64,000 bases of DNA from Lumbricus terrestris (lineage: Eukaryota; Annelida; Clitellata; Crassiclitellata; Lumbricidae), in the NCBI GenBank assembly GCA_949752735.1, contig OX457042.1:37027368-37091367 (forward strand), written 5' to 3'. How positions within the stretch are numbered: the first letter of the stretch is position 1; each line of letters starts with the position of its first letter. Shown one piece after another: positions 51,501-61,897 of the stretch. The position numbers and the translations under genes were made by a program. The notes beneath the pieces were generated by a model. It ran no database searches and was not told the origin of the DNA. It saw only the letters and a program-made list of their open reading frames with translations.

Positions 51501-53372
51501 TCCATTATTATTTTCCTTAATTTAAATTTTGTCTGATATTCCATACGTTTTCACCGTAGTCTCAAGGATTCAGCTAACTATTATAGTGTCATTATGTAGG
51601 CTAGTCTAATCATGAGAAGTGCAGCCAATTGGCAGTCAATAATATTACTTTGTTTCCGTTACATGTAACACAAGATGAAGACTGCGGAGTGCTCACAAGT
51701 TAAAGGTAGGCTAAATAAAATTAATACAATTCACTTCTAAGTCCTAACAGTAACGAAATTGCTCTTAGACCTATGCGACATTGCTGTTGAATTTCATCAG
51801 ACTTTCATATCGATATTCATATCAAAGTCGCACTAAGTCACATTCAACATAGATCTCTCTCTCTCATAACTTTGTATTTAATTTTTTTTTAACCTATTAG
51901 ACCCTACAAATTTTTAACGCGCGCAAAGTCACATAAATGGACTGTATTTCAATAATATAATTATTTAGCCTTTTAGGCCTACTGTTTCACGTCCATCCCT
52001 TCTATTCTGTTGCCTTGAGCACGCTTCTATTGAAGCTTGAATAACAGTACATATTCTATTGAAACTCGATGATTTCGCAAACTAATGTAAAGAAGTTTCT
52101 TTCATTGTTTCTCAGACATTTCAACTCCACCTTCGGTAGCGCATGTAAGAAAGTTGGTTCCTGCTGAGTGTTGTTCCTTTCCGTTTACGTACAACGGTCA
52201 GTTGTATCACGAATGCGCTCAGAATGCAACAGACGCCGTTGATGTTGGATGTTTCATCGACAACAGGACTTGGATCGGTTGTCTCCCACCTACAGGTAGG
52301 TACTTGATGAAACCCAAAATAGAACATAGACTTTACTCACATTGAGATAGGGGCCTATATATAGCGAAAGAGGTTTTTCATATTTATTCAAAGCCCACAT
52401 TAAAACTTGGATGTCAAAATAAATAATTTATACTCGAATTGCACATATATTTTTGGCATGGCAACTTATGCGCTTGCAGTACAAACGTTAAAGACGTTAA
52501 TTGTCACCTTTCATCATTGTAGGCTATAGGCGGCTGTGGCGGGTCAGTAAGCAAGCACGCAACGTCGGTGAACTTAGTGAAATTAATGTTTTCTTACATT
52601 TACTGATTTTACAAAATGTTTAAGTAACACTGAGACTCGCAAAAGACATTTGGCCAATGACAACAAAACTCTCGGCTCAGGGGCATTCGGTGCACCGCAC
52701 CGAATGGACCTATGTTAAACACGGCCCTGCCTCATACTAATTATTACTGGCCTATATTTACATGGGTTTTTTTCAGATTTCATCGCAAAATACGAGATCA
52801 TTAATATTATCGTTTTCAACTTTACCGGAGTCATGCCTGTGATGTCAATTAACAACTGGATTATAATCCAGCAAAGACTCAATGCCACTCCGACATTCTC
52901 TGGTTTATGGGCAGATTACAAGGATGGATTCGACAATTTCAGTGGAAATTATTGGTTTGGTTTGGAGAAGGTATATCAGCTGACCAATTCTGGTTCTTAC
53001 CGTCTTCGAATTGAGGTCGAGACACTGGACAGTGGAACTTGGTTTTCAACTGAATACAATAGCTTCATCATTGATTCTGAGACCAATTTTTACACCATAC
53101 ACGTCGATGGCTACAGTGGAGATGGTGGTGATGCATTCAATTATTACGGAGGCCTCTATCAGCTGCAGAATGGAATGCAATTTATGACCGTTGGTTCTGC
53201 CAATGATCAATGTGCTTATAGATACGGCAACGGTGGTTTCTGGTACAACCGCTGTTTGTACTTCTGTTTGACCTGCTCCACTTCGACGAGATTCGTCTGG
53301 AGAATTGAAACGGTGAACGGAACTCTGACCTTTAATCTCAAGTCTAGCCGGATGATGATGAAACTCAACTGA
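48157..53372 (+). CDS. FRP-B: secreted apple / FN2-like / fibrinogen-domain protein
   Basis: Exons 48157-48516, 51675-51705 (candidate), 52116-52295 and 52777-53372 join in frame to 388 aa. The signal peptide (hydrophobic FFVHLMLMVVYTSSANA) and the first half of the apple-like domain differ strongly from FRP-A and FRP-C. From CIPALAKCAWICTQQTNC on, they are almost identical. Exon 3 is the FN2-like module (CCSFPFTYNGQLYHEC, NRTWIGC). Exon 4 is the fibrinogen-like domain: WIIIQQRLNATPTFSGLWAD, YWFGLEKVYQLT, NGGFWYNRC. The Ca2+-loop position reads FMTVGSANDQCA, without the acidic pair used by Ca2+-binding FReDs. ATTAAA at 53611-53616 may be the polyadenylation signal. The inferred role is the same as for FRP-A. 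The start ATG is the first in frame; a second Met lies four codons later. Confidence 0.85.
48621..48842 (+). repeat. Full-length tRNA-derived SINE, first family
   Basis: A-box-like GTATACTATAGTTGGTATG and a perfect B box GGTTCGAAACC, then a conserved body (CCTTGGGCAAGTCCTTCACT) and the common tail GGGAGCGCCTCTGAGTAAGG, ending at GGGGCGCTATAAAA. In FRP-B intron 1. The same family recurs at 61690-61895. Confidence 0.85.
49190..50091 (+). mobile_element. 902-bp MULE derivative with long TIRs and 9-bp target duplication
   Basis: Inverted termini of about 200 bp built from repeated TCATTTGGTCGAAA units, starting GGTTTACTATCATTTGGTCG on the left. CGGCGTTTG flanks both ends exactly (49181-49189, 50092-50100). 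The centre keeps the C-terminus of a transposase. In FRP-B intron 1. Confidence 0.92.
49559..49756 (+). pseudogene. MULE transposase C-terminal remnant
   Basis: 65 codons to a TGA: YHPSIWKFIEALKKEQSLNE, then FKNCAERLKRVVAEYG, then VDYLRGIAHAQP. The HPxIWKFIEALKKEQ...YLRGIAH pattern is the characteristic end of animal Mutator-like transposases that carry FLYWCH fingers. The catalytic domain is deleted. Confidence 0.8.
50101..51674. other. Remainder of FRP-B intron 1
   Basis: AT-rich with several TAGGCCTA palindromes. No counterpart of the MNVFxGYCPTLQ micro-exon of FRP-A and FRP-C was found. Confidence 0.45.
51675..51705 (+). CDS. FRP-B candidate exon 2 (31 nt)
   Basis: Between an ACACAAG acceptor and a GTAGGC donor it reads MKTAECSQVK plus one base. 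Its length satisfies the phase change needed between exons 1 and 3, and it keeps one cysteine. It is two codons shorter than the FRP-A and FRP-C micro-exon and shares little else with it. Chosen by phase and splice sites only. Confidence 0.45.
52116..52295 (+). CDS. FRP-B exon 3: fibronectin-II-like module
   Basis: 180 nt, acceptor GTTTCTCAG, donor GTAGGT. CCSFPFTYNGQLYHECAQN is identical to FRP-A. Confidence 0.88.
52777..53372 (+). CDS. FRP-B exon 4: fibrinogen-like domain
   Basis: 596 nt after GTTTTTTTCAG. Encodes 197 residues plus stop after MMMKLN. Lacks the residues that FRP-A has around its partial Ca2+ loop. Confidence 0.9.
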
Positions 53373-54278
53373 TGACCTATAGCCTATAATTGTTCGTAAT
53401 TATATGTTGTATGTATGCATGCATGTATTCGTATGAATGTATGTATATGCCTATCTATTTAAGTTGTCCCTTATGTAGGCCTAATTATGTATTGTTTGTA
53501 TGTAGCCTATGAATGACTTTTTTGTATATGGCCTATGCACTTTTTATGCATATAGGACTATGTATATTGTATAATTATACAATTGTTGTATTAATTTTCT
53601 CTTAGCACACATTAAAAATGCAGCTTTTATCTTTCTCGCGCCCTCCCAAGTTTTTAGGTTAGTAGAAATAAGACTAGGCTATGCAAAAATTTAATTGAAA
53701 TAGTTAGATCAGATAATGCTAATAAATTAGCAATAGACCAGATGAAACTAAACATGCAATTAGGCCCACCTACGAAAAAACGTGTAGGCCTACTCGTCAC
53801 ATCGCGTCCTCTGCAGCATCGCTATGTTTATCCTACAGCTTTAATCCTTGAAAAACGTAAATCACAATGTTATAATTATTATCAATGAGATAACAATACA
53901 CCATCAACCTGATTCCCAACTTTATGGAGAAGGGTGTTGGATGCAATGCAAGAATTAAAGATACTGATAGTGAAACAGTTCAGATGTTGGTTCGTAAGAA
54001 ACGCAGGAATCAAGAACGTCTCGACTCACTTAGTCTCAATGTATTTGATATGAAGACGCAGCTCTGTCCACTATAATGAAACAAATTTACTCAGACGAAA
54101 TTGTGTGAGCCAGAGACCTGCTAGACTAGAGTTTTGCTTTGACTCAAGTTTCAGTCGACAAACGACAAAATTGTCATTTGGTTATCCGTAACATGACTCA
54201 CAGATACATTCGCTGATATATTCTTTAAGTTTCAGACAAGTCAAATCTTGTCACAGCATCACCGAGAATACCGCAAAG
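53373..54278. other. 3' flank of FRP-B
   Basis: Non-coding; TATG-rich 3' UTR-like sequence to about 53620, then unremarkable DNA. Confidence 0.45.
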
Positions 54279-54801
54279 TCCCTATCTATATAAATAAAAA
54301 TGTAAAACGTTAGCGTGCGTAATCAAGGATCTCGGAAAGTTCTTGACCGATTGGTTTGAAAATTTTCACAAAGCGTTTCATTCGAACATGAGCGGGTTTG
54401 TATAATGCTTTTGGGGAATATGCGCAATCTTTACGACAAAAAACACAACTTTGCACTCGATTCGAGCGATTTCGATTTCAATTTTCACCCGACGTTTGTA
54501 CAAAATCAATGATCTCGGTAAGTTCCTCACCGATTGCTTTCAAATTTTCACACAACGTTCCATTCGAATCCGAGCGCTACGGTTTTTATATGCTTTTTGT
54601 TAAAAAAAGCGCAATCTTTACACCACAACTTTGCATTCCATTCGAGCGATATCGTTTTAAATTTTCACACGTCGTTGCATTCCGTGTTTTTATATCGCAT
54701 AAAAGTTGTCTGTTCAGTTAGCAGTTAAGTTTAATTAAGATTACTGCATAACTTGTATATGTAAAGCGCAGTGCGTTTGCAGGCGCTCAATTAAAGAAAA
54801 G

Positions 54802-54805
<4 letters not shown>

Positions 54806-54870
<65 letters not shown>
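54806..54870. repeat. TTA trinucleotide repeat (SINE tail)
   Basis: Follows AATTAAAGAAAAGA, the 3' end of the second tRNA-SINE type also seen at 56985-57230. Confidence 0.95.
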
Positions 54871-54871
<1 letters not shown>

Positions 54872-54940
54872 CCGCGCGTGTGTTTATAGCGCATATATGT
54901 AACTGTCGGTTTTTACAAAATCAAGGATCTCGGAAAGTTT

Positions 54941-55205
54941 TATGGACGGACGGACGGACGGACGGACGGACAACGGGCGGACGGACGGACGGGGAGGGAC
55001 GGAGGACGGAGGGACAAAGGAGAGGAAGAGAGGGGGTGAGTGAGGAAGAGAGGGGAGGGAGAGGGATGAAGAGGGAGGGGGAGGGAGAGACGGGAGGAGA
55101 GGGAGGGGGAGCGAGGGGGAGGGATGGAGGAAACGGGAGGGGAGGGGACGGAAGGTGAGGGGAGGGGAGATAGGGAGGGGAGATAGGGAGGGAGGGTGGG
55201 AAGGA
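54941..55205. repeat. (GGAC)n and GGGA-rich low-complexity DNA
   Basis: Purine-rich strand-biased stretch inside the Helitron-like element. Proline/serine-rich frames here are artefacts. Confidence 0.9.
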
Positions 55206-55510
55206 GAGTCTTTTCAGCCACAGCAACGCGTGGCCGGGTACTGCTAGTAGGATATATATATAGCTTATGAAAAGCTTGACTATACTTAGCTTAGCTTAGC
55301 CTATGTAAAATCAAGCAAAGGCACATATATTTACACTGTGATCGATAGATTAGATCTATCTATTAGCATCAACCGTTAAATAGCCTAAACACATTTAAAA
55401 TGCGTTGAAGATCAATGAAGATATAGGTTAAACTATAGGTCATCGTTTAGTGAAGCTTCACTGCATGCAATGTTTTGGCTACAAGAAATCCTACCGTGCT
55501 TTATCTACTA

Positions 55511-55789
55511 TATACACCGTGTCTCAAAAAACTTGCAAAATTGTTTTGTCAGAACTTCGTCAATTTCTCGCCTATCCCAATAAAACACCGTTATATGAAA
55601 AATTTGTACATCTGTGTTTAACAAGGTAGTGCGGTTAAATGAGTCAGGTGAGGTGAAAAATTTACATATAGTGCTCATAAACTTTCAGCCATTTTTTCGT
55701 CTACCTGCCAAAAGTTATTAAGATTGGTGGAAATTTGGCGAAGTTCTGACAGAAACAATTTTGTACAGTATTTTTAGACACGATGTATA
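55511..55789. mobile_element. About 279-bp foldback MITE, mariner-like
   Basis: Left TATACACCGTGTCTCAAAAA and right (inverse) TATACATCGTGTCTAAAAAT are inverted repeats extending about 55 bp, including TTTTGTCAGAACTTCG. TA at both edges fits a TA target. Confidence 0.75.
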
Positions 55790-57610
55790 TATATATATAT
55801 AATATATATATATATATATAGTGCCTAAGTAAAGACTTCAATTTCACGTTACAAAAGATGTCGATTGATTGACCACTTAGAGTGGAAGACTGTTTCAAGC
55901 GGTAACAATAATGAGTGGCACAGGTCGAATTCCATTTTGGTGTGTTGTAATGTTTGAGCAGACTGCGAGAGTATCAACATATGAGCCGTTTACAAAGACC
56001 TGCAGTTAGATAGCGGACTCTTTTATGCACTAACATAAATAGGCTGTTGAAACCAAACAATGGTAAAACGCTACCGAGATATCAAAGACACGATAGGCCT
56101 ACGCGATACGATGTAGGCCTATGCATAGAAAGGTCGTGTAAAGCAAACACATGTAGGCATTATGGATGTCAATTGTTGCAAAGATAGCTACATCTCCGGC
56201 AACTCTCAAATTCCAAAATTCCTTGCGACCTTTCTATTATGCGCTGTCATCGACGGTCACACCATACGATGATGTCAATAACAGTTGATTGTCTCTTTCT
56301 TTAGTTTCGTAATCAACGGTTGATGCGCATAATCTATTCAGTAGCCTACATCACGATCGACTACCACAGGTCGGACACGACGTGTTTGTTTACTATAATT
56401 TTTATTATATATAGAAAACAAGAGTTATTTTAAGCACAGATGCATTAGACCAATGTGCTTTTAAGCGCAGGCAATCTCAGCAACACTTAGCAATGAGTAG
56501 GCTATAGACCTACATTGTAGCGATTTGTTTGTTTTGGTGCGGTTAGCTGTTTAACTTAGTTCGCTCTTTTCAATTCTGATCTTTCAACAACTTATACTTG
56601 CTATCTATAACATATCATGTGGCCACACGCTGCTACACGACGATCTTTCTGCAAGAATATTTCAACGCAGACGTTGTCATTGAAATACTTGCATCAACTT
56701 CGGATGTTGTTCATAACGACCTGAGTATAACCACTTAATAGATTCTCTACATTATAAAAGGCAGAGAAGACCTCTGGGAGTTGACACATCAAGTAGAGAC
56801 GCTTACTGACCTATCGTTAGCCCGACAACGCGTAGCCTACAGATTAAGAAACCAACGACGCAAAAGACAACTTACTTTATAGAAAGCAAAGGTTAGTTAT
56901 AAGACTCATATCATATTCTAGTTTTACAAAGGCATCCTATCTATCAACTGCTTGGTGACAGTTCTGGGTGTGCTTGGGGGGCCCCGGTAGAGTAGTGGTT
57001 AACACGCTGGCCAAGAGTGCGAAAGGTATACGTAGTGAGTTCGAGCCCCCGTTGGGCGGATTTGCTTGGTAGGCTGCCTTTAGCGCCGTGTAATTACAAA
57101 GCTGTCTGTTCAGTTGGTAGTTAAGTTTAATTAAGATTATAGGCCTACTGCATAACATGTAAAAGCGCAGTGCGTCTTGCAGGCGTTTAATTAAAGAAAA
57201 TATATTATTATCTATTATTATTATTTGCCAGCGGGATTATTTTCATGTTCGAATTTAATCTGAATGAGAAGTCTCTCAAATAGCCCGCTTTGTGCGTTCA
57301 GTCAGTTTATGTTCGGTTGTGAATCCAGAAGTTAGGAATCGACTTTGCTTTGGATTTGTTCGGTTTTGTACGATGTTTTATCCTCAACTGAGAATCTGGG
57401 GATTACAGTGGTGCCTATATGTGAATTTGTGAATATTAAGTGACTTGATGCATAGGTCTATTTATAATTAGGCCTATATGTATATTGGTCGGTCACGTGG
57501 CCGAGTGATGCGGGGTAATACATTTAATATGATATCAATTTTTTGTCTTCAGCTGCGTCTAATGACCACAGACTTTGTAAAAATTTCTTTTTGTTATGTT
57601 TCAAGTGGAA
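55790..57610. other. Upstream flank of FRP-C
   Basis: No exon recognised. TA repeat at 55788-55820; SINE at 56985-57230. The promoter of FRP-C should lie here. Confidence 0.45.
56985..57232 (+). repeat. Full-length tRNA-derived SINE, third family
   Basis: A-box-like GGTAGAGTAGTGGTTAACAC and B box GAGTTCGAGCCCC, then GTTCAGTTGGTAGTTAAGTT and AATTAAAGAAAATATATTAT. Its 3' half recurs at 54690-54810, and a diverged copy is at 58290-58560. Confidence 0.8.
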
Positions 57611-57973
57611 ATGGCTGAAGGTTTCCGCAGAAATCGTCTGGAAATCCATCTGCTTGTCAACCTACTATTGTATCTCTGTGTGTTTTCGTCCGCGTCCTTG
57701 CCTTTAGAGCAATTGTCTTTATCCAATGGGAAAGTTCTTTGTTCCTTGGATCCACCATCAAAAGTAGTCCCGGTGACTGGTTTTGACAAAACCCCTGCAC
57801 TATCGCCATTCCACTCCAACCCTTGTATTCCTGCGCTGGCAAAGTGCGCCTGGATCTGTACACAGCAGACGAACTGTACAAGTTACAACTACAACGCGAC
57901 ATCTGTCGGATGTGAACTATTCTTCTATACACCAATCAACTACGCATCCATTGCAACGTGTTCTCACTTCAGG
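57611..57973 (+). CDS. FRP-C exon 1: signal peptide and apple-like domain
   Basis: Same length as FRP-A exon 1 and the same AGG/GTAAAT donor. The start was chosen at MAEG because it is shared with FRP-A; an in-frame ATG lies five codons upstream. Confidence 0.88.
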
Positions 57974-60900
57974 GTAAATCTGTGCAAATAATATGCATGC
58001 ATCTCAAATATGTTATAATCCTGTTTTAAGTGCCATTTATTGCTGGTGATAAAGTTTGTGGCGTACTTGAAAGTAACGCTAATATGAAATGCACAGTCTG
58101 CCTATTAGGGCAGAATTGAGAGTAGACTATTATAGATTTTGTTGTCAGCATCTACATGCATCAGTCATACCGATTGTTTGTCAGGACAATTAAGTAATGT
58201 CGGCTATAAACTACTGTCAACTTATTTACAGCCACTTAGCGTTTAAACTCTATAAATCATCTAGACTTGTGCCTTTCACAGTGGCGTCGCCAGAATAATC
58301 ATGCAATGGATAACACTCTGGCATGGAGAGCAGGAGGTAACGAGCTCGTACCCGTATAGGGCGGACGTGCTTTGTAGTCTGCTATTAGCGCCGATTGTTA
58401 TTGCAGGCTGTCTGTTCTGTTAGTAGTTAAGATTTATGTATTCTGTAATAAGAGTTCCTGTAAACTGTTTCAACTGCATAATTATACACTGCCAGACCGC
58501 AGGCCTAACCGGCTGCGGTCTGTCAACCAGATTGTTGAATAAAAGAACAAAATTATTATTATATGATCGTAGAACCTTCCGACTGAGTAGACATGGAGTG
58601 GGCCCTATGCTAATATTTGATTATAACGATTCCCACAGAAGCAGGAGATTTTTATTTGCAGCTAATCTTTGTGTTATTATATTAACAAGATCTGAATTTC
58701 TCGGTTTCACAATTACATTATTGTTTGATACTTTCATTTAGTAGTTATTTGTTTACTTTGAATTAAAATAAACAAAATGGACAAGTATATTACTTGCTGA
58801 ACATATGCGATAATGCGACATTATTATTTTCTAACATTCAGTTAATATAATATTATTCTTGTTAGGGTTTGTTCAAATCTTGCAACGTAATCATATTGGT
58901 TAGTTATTTCTTGCGCAATTGCTCAATTCTTAATCGACCCATTGCAAAAAGCTTAACCGGGACAATTAAATTTTTTAATTTTTGGCTATGATTAGGCCTA
59001 TCTGCTTGGTTTTGAAACTTTCCAATTACCTAAGTAAGCCGATTGTTTTTTGGGCGATCGTTTTCGCAATAAGCGTGTTAGATCCTTCTAAAAGATCGTC
59101 GTCGTCGTCATCATCATCATCGTCGTCGTTGTTGTCATCATCATCATAATCATGAAGCCCTCATGAAAATATCGCCGCATGGACTTCTCTTGTGAAATCG
59201 ACTTTGTTGTTGAGATGTTTGGACCTTCGCTTTGATGCTCTGAATAGCCTACAGAATCTGATACGGTTATCATTTGCAGATGAATGTATTCACCGGATAT
59301 TGTCCAACTCTTCAAGGTATGTGCAAAAATATTGCATGTGTCTCTTATATGTATAGAAACCGTTAAGTCACAAGTCTACCTATTGACCATTGAATTTATA
59401 GGATATGGGATTACCAACTGCACGAACGTTGGCCGCTATGAATGGGATCAATGGCAGTTAAGTCTCCATGTTTCCACATCGCTACGTTTAGGCACAAAAT
59501 TAAGTATCTGTAAGCACGATCGCTTTGATTGTTTTAACCAGTTTCGTGTCAATCAAGACTTCGTCTGCTTTTGGTATAACATAGTGAGGTGATAGGCCTA
59601 TAGGCCCTATATGAAATATCTTGGTATCAAAATTTCATGGAAAGAGAAGTAGGCCCTAGTGTTCATCAGTTGGATCACTGTAGAAACCCAAGCGACTTGC
59701 ATTTTTATGGAGTCGTACATAAAGCAAAGGATTTGATCTGCGGAACTAAGCAGCACACGGAATCGAATCTGCATTTCATAGAAACCAAATCTGTCAGAAT
59801 ATTTCGACACATAAAACAATCCTAATAAATTATTCTTACGAACGATTTTTATTCAGCCATGATATGGCTCCACATCGTCAGAGACAGTGAGACCCAGCGA
59901 CCGACGTTCTAAACAATGCAGCTAAGCAAATCAATCGCCGTCATTTCATTATCCATCTGTGGTGAAGGTCAAAAGCGGATGCCATTTAATTAGCAGAGGT
60001 CAGAAGTCGTTCTGTCTATTGCCACAACTGATCATGTTATGTCCATGCACTGGATATTCCAAATTACTTGAATCACCTCAGCACCAGCAAGTGTCGATAT
60101 GCCTTCTTGTTGGTGACGTGAGTCGTATTATGGGAAGCGCAATATTCTCCTAAAGCAATACCGTTGAAGGGCATAGAATTTCGCATCAAAGTAGTGGATT
60201 CACATGACGCCCTGATGCAGTTACAGCGTACAATCTGCTGCTCCATATAAATGCAAGGACAGTCATGAGGCCAATCTGAATAGCCATGAATAGGGAGAGT
60301 TTGGTATTTGGTCGGGTTTGGTTAACTAATTCGGATGCCTCAATTCTTTTCAAGATGTAGCTCGTACAAAGCCAGAAAATTGGGGCACTACAGGAAAGTA
60401 TTGTCGTAATTTAAACTGTGCCAAAGTTGACATTGATTTACATAACTCGTTAATGCATGTGCAGTGCCATAAAATAATGTTGCAGATATTTCGACTCCAC
60501 CTTCGGTAGCGCATGTGAGAAAGTTGATTCCTGCTCAGTGTTGTTCCTTTCCGTTTACCTACAACGGTCAGTTGTATCACGAATGCGCTCAGAATATAAC
60601 AGACGCCGTTGATGTCGGATGTTTCATTGAAAACAGGACTTGGGTCGGTTGTCTCCAACCCACAGGTAAACATTTACTCAGACTTGTTGAAATCAATACA
60701 CGAACACAGATTGAAATCGGGGAATTAGGGAACTCTGTTTTTTTTTATTCAAGGATTGCATTTTAAACTTGAGCGTCATTTTTCCTCAACTTCATCGATA
60801 CTTTTGGCTCCGAAACTTGGGCAGTGGGCACCTCTTCACAGGATCACAATTCTCTAAGAAATTCTATTAAAATATTTACAATTTCTAATAATGTTATTTT

Positions 60901-61501
60901 TTCAGATTATGTCGCAAAATACGAAATAATTAATATCACAGTTCCAAATTTCACCGGAGTCATCCCTGTGATGACGATTAACAACTGGATTATAATCCAG
61001 CAAAGACTCAACGCCACTCCGACATTCTCTGGTTTATGGGCAGACTACAAGGATGGATTCGGCAATTTCAAAGAAAGTTATTGGTTTGGTTTGGAGAAGG
61101 TTTATCAGCTGACAAATTCTGGATTTTACCGTCTTCGAATGGAGGTTGAGACACTGGACACAGGAACTTGGTTTTCAACTGAATACAATAGCTTCATCAT
61201 TGATTCTGAGACCAATTTTTACACCATACATGTTGATGGCTACGGTGGAGATGGAGGTGATGCATTCAATTATTACGGAGGCCTCTATCAGCTGCAGAAT
61301 GGAATGCAATTTATGACCGTTGGTTCTGCCAATGATCAATGTGCTTTTAGATACGGCAACGGCGGCTTCTGGTACAACTACTGCTTATACTTCTGTTTGA
61401 CCTGCTCCACTTCAACGAAATTCATCTGGCGAATTGAAACAGTGAACGGAACTCTGGCCTTTAATCTCACGTCTAGCCGAATGATGATGAGGCTGAACTG
61501 A
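57611..61501 (+). CDS. FRP-C: secreted apple / FN2-like / fibrinogen-domain protein
   Basis: Exons 57611-57973, 59280-59316, 60486-60665 and 60906-61501, all GT-AG and in phase, 391 aa. The signal peptide is about 1-28 (MAEGFRRNR, then LLVNLLLYLCVFSSA). Cysteines 44, 72, 79, 83, 89, 101 and 117 form the apple-like domain. Exon 2 gives MNVFTGYCPTLQ. The FN2-like module spans about 150-190 (CCSFPFTYNGQLYHEC, NRTWVGC). The fibrinogen-like domain spans 194-391: WIIIQQRLNATPTFSGLWAD, YWFGLEKVYQLT, GDGGDAF, NGGFWYNYC. As in FRP-B, the Ca2+-loop acidic residues are absent. Its exon 1 and adjoining intron resemble FRP-A, while its exon 4 resembles FRP-B. It carries many N-glycosylation sequons. Secretion is well supported; ligand and biological role are unknown. 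Confidence 0.9.
58290..58562 (+). repeat. Diverged SINE, third family
   Basis: GAGGTAACGAGCTCGTACCC, then TATTAGCGCCGATTGTTATT, CTGTTCTGTTAGTAGTTAAG and a TTATTATTAT tail follow the element at 56985 at low identity. In FRP-C intron 1. Confidence 0.55.
59098..59155. repeat. Short TCG/TCA microsatellite in FRP-C intron 1
   Basis: Occupies the same place, about 120 bp before exon 2, as the much longer array in FRP-A. Confidence 0.9.
59280..59316 (+). CDS. FRP-C exon 2: 37-nt micro-exon
   Basis: ATTTGCAG acceptor, GTATGT donor. Differs from the FRP-A micro-exon at one codon (Thr for Asn). Confidence 0.87.
60486..60665 (+). CDS. FRP-C exon 3: fibronectin-II-like module
   Basis: 180 nt, acceptor ATGTTGCAG, donor GTAAAC. 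The intron just upstream is unrelated to that shared by FRP-A and FRP-B. Confidence 0.88.
60906..61501 (+). CDS. FRP-C exon 4: fibrinogen-like domain
   Basis: 596 nt after TTATTTTTTCAG, ending after MMMRLN. Same length as FRP-B exon 4. Confidence 0.92.
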
Positions 61502-61689
61502 TTAACTGTATAAAAATCGTGTATGTTGTATGCATGTAATTGTGTAATTATGTACATGTATTTATTCAGTCTTACCTGCATGCAATGCCATGCATATATT
61601 ATGCATTTTATTTATGATGTTCTTATTCGTCTATACGTGTTCTGTGAATATACACATTACATGTAGATGTCTATGTTGCACGCATTTGT

Positions 61690-61897
61690 GGGGTACGGTG
61701 GTGTAGTGGGTATGTTCGTTGCCTTGCATCCGGAGGGTTGCAGGTTTGAATCCATCTCAAGCCGCCTCGTAGGTACCTTGGGCAAGTCCTTCACTCGCAA
61801 CTGTTCAGAGCTTCGGCGTCAAATTCCGATTTGGTGTCCGTGCTGTAGTTGGGATGGATTCTGAGTAGACACCTCTAAGGGGTGCTATGACAAGTGC
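61690..61897 (+). repeat. Full-length tRNA-derived SINE, first family
   Basis: GGTGGTGTAGTGGGTATGTT (A box) and GGTTTGAATCC (B box), then CCTTGGGCAAGTCCTTCACT as in 48621-48842. The tail is degraded (CTCTAAGGGGTGCTATGAC). Confidence 0.8.

Larger units (their letters stand above)
54279..55247. mobile_element. 969-bp Helitron-like element
   Basis: The 5' end TCCCTATCTATATAAATAAA and the 3' end GCAACGCGTGGCCGGGTACT followed by GCTAG then T fit Helitron rules: TC start, GC-rich hairpin and CTAG end, no TIRs. GATCTCGGAAAGTT recurs near 54329, 54505 (one change) and 54926. The interior contains a SINE tail (54690-54800), a TTA microsatellite and G-rich simple repeats. The base before the 5' TC is G rather than the usual A. 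No Rep/helicase gene, so non-autonomous. Confidence 0.75.

Noticed and set aside
54921..55226. Proline/serine-rich protein
   Set aside because: Low-complexity purine-rich DNA; no start context and no domain.
57601..57935. Antisense frames over FRP-C exon 1 (likewise over the other FRP exons)
   Set aside because: Shadows of the real coding strand, which has the splice sites, signal peptide and conserved cysteines.
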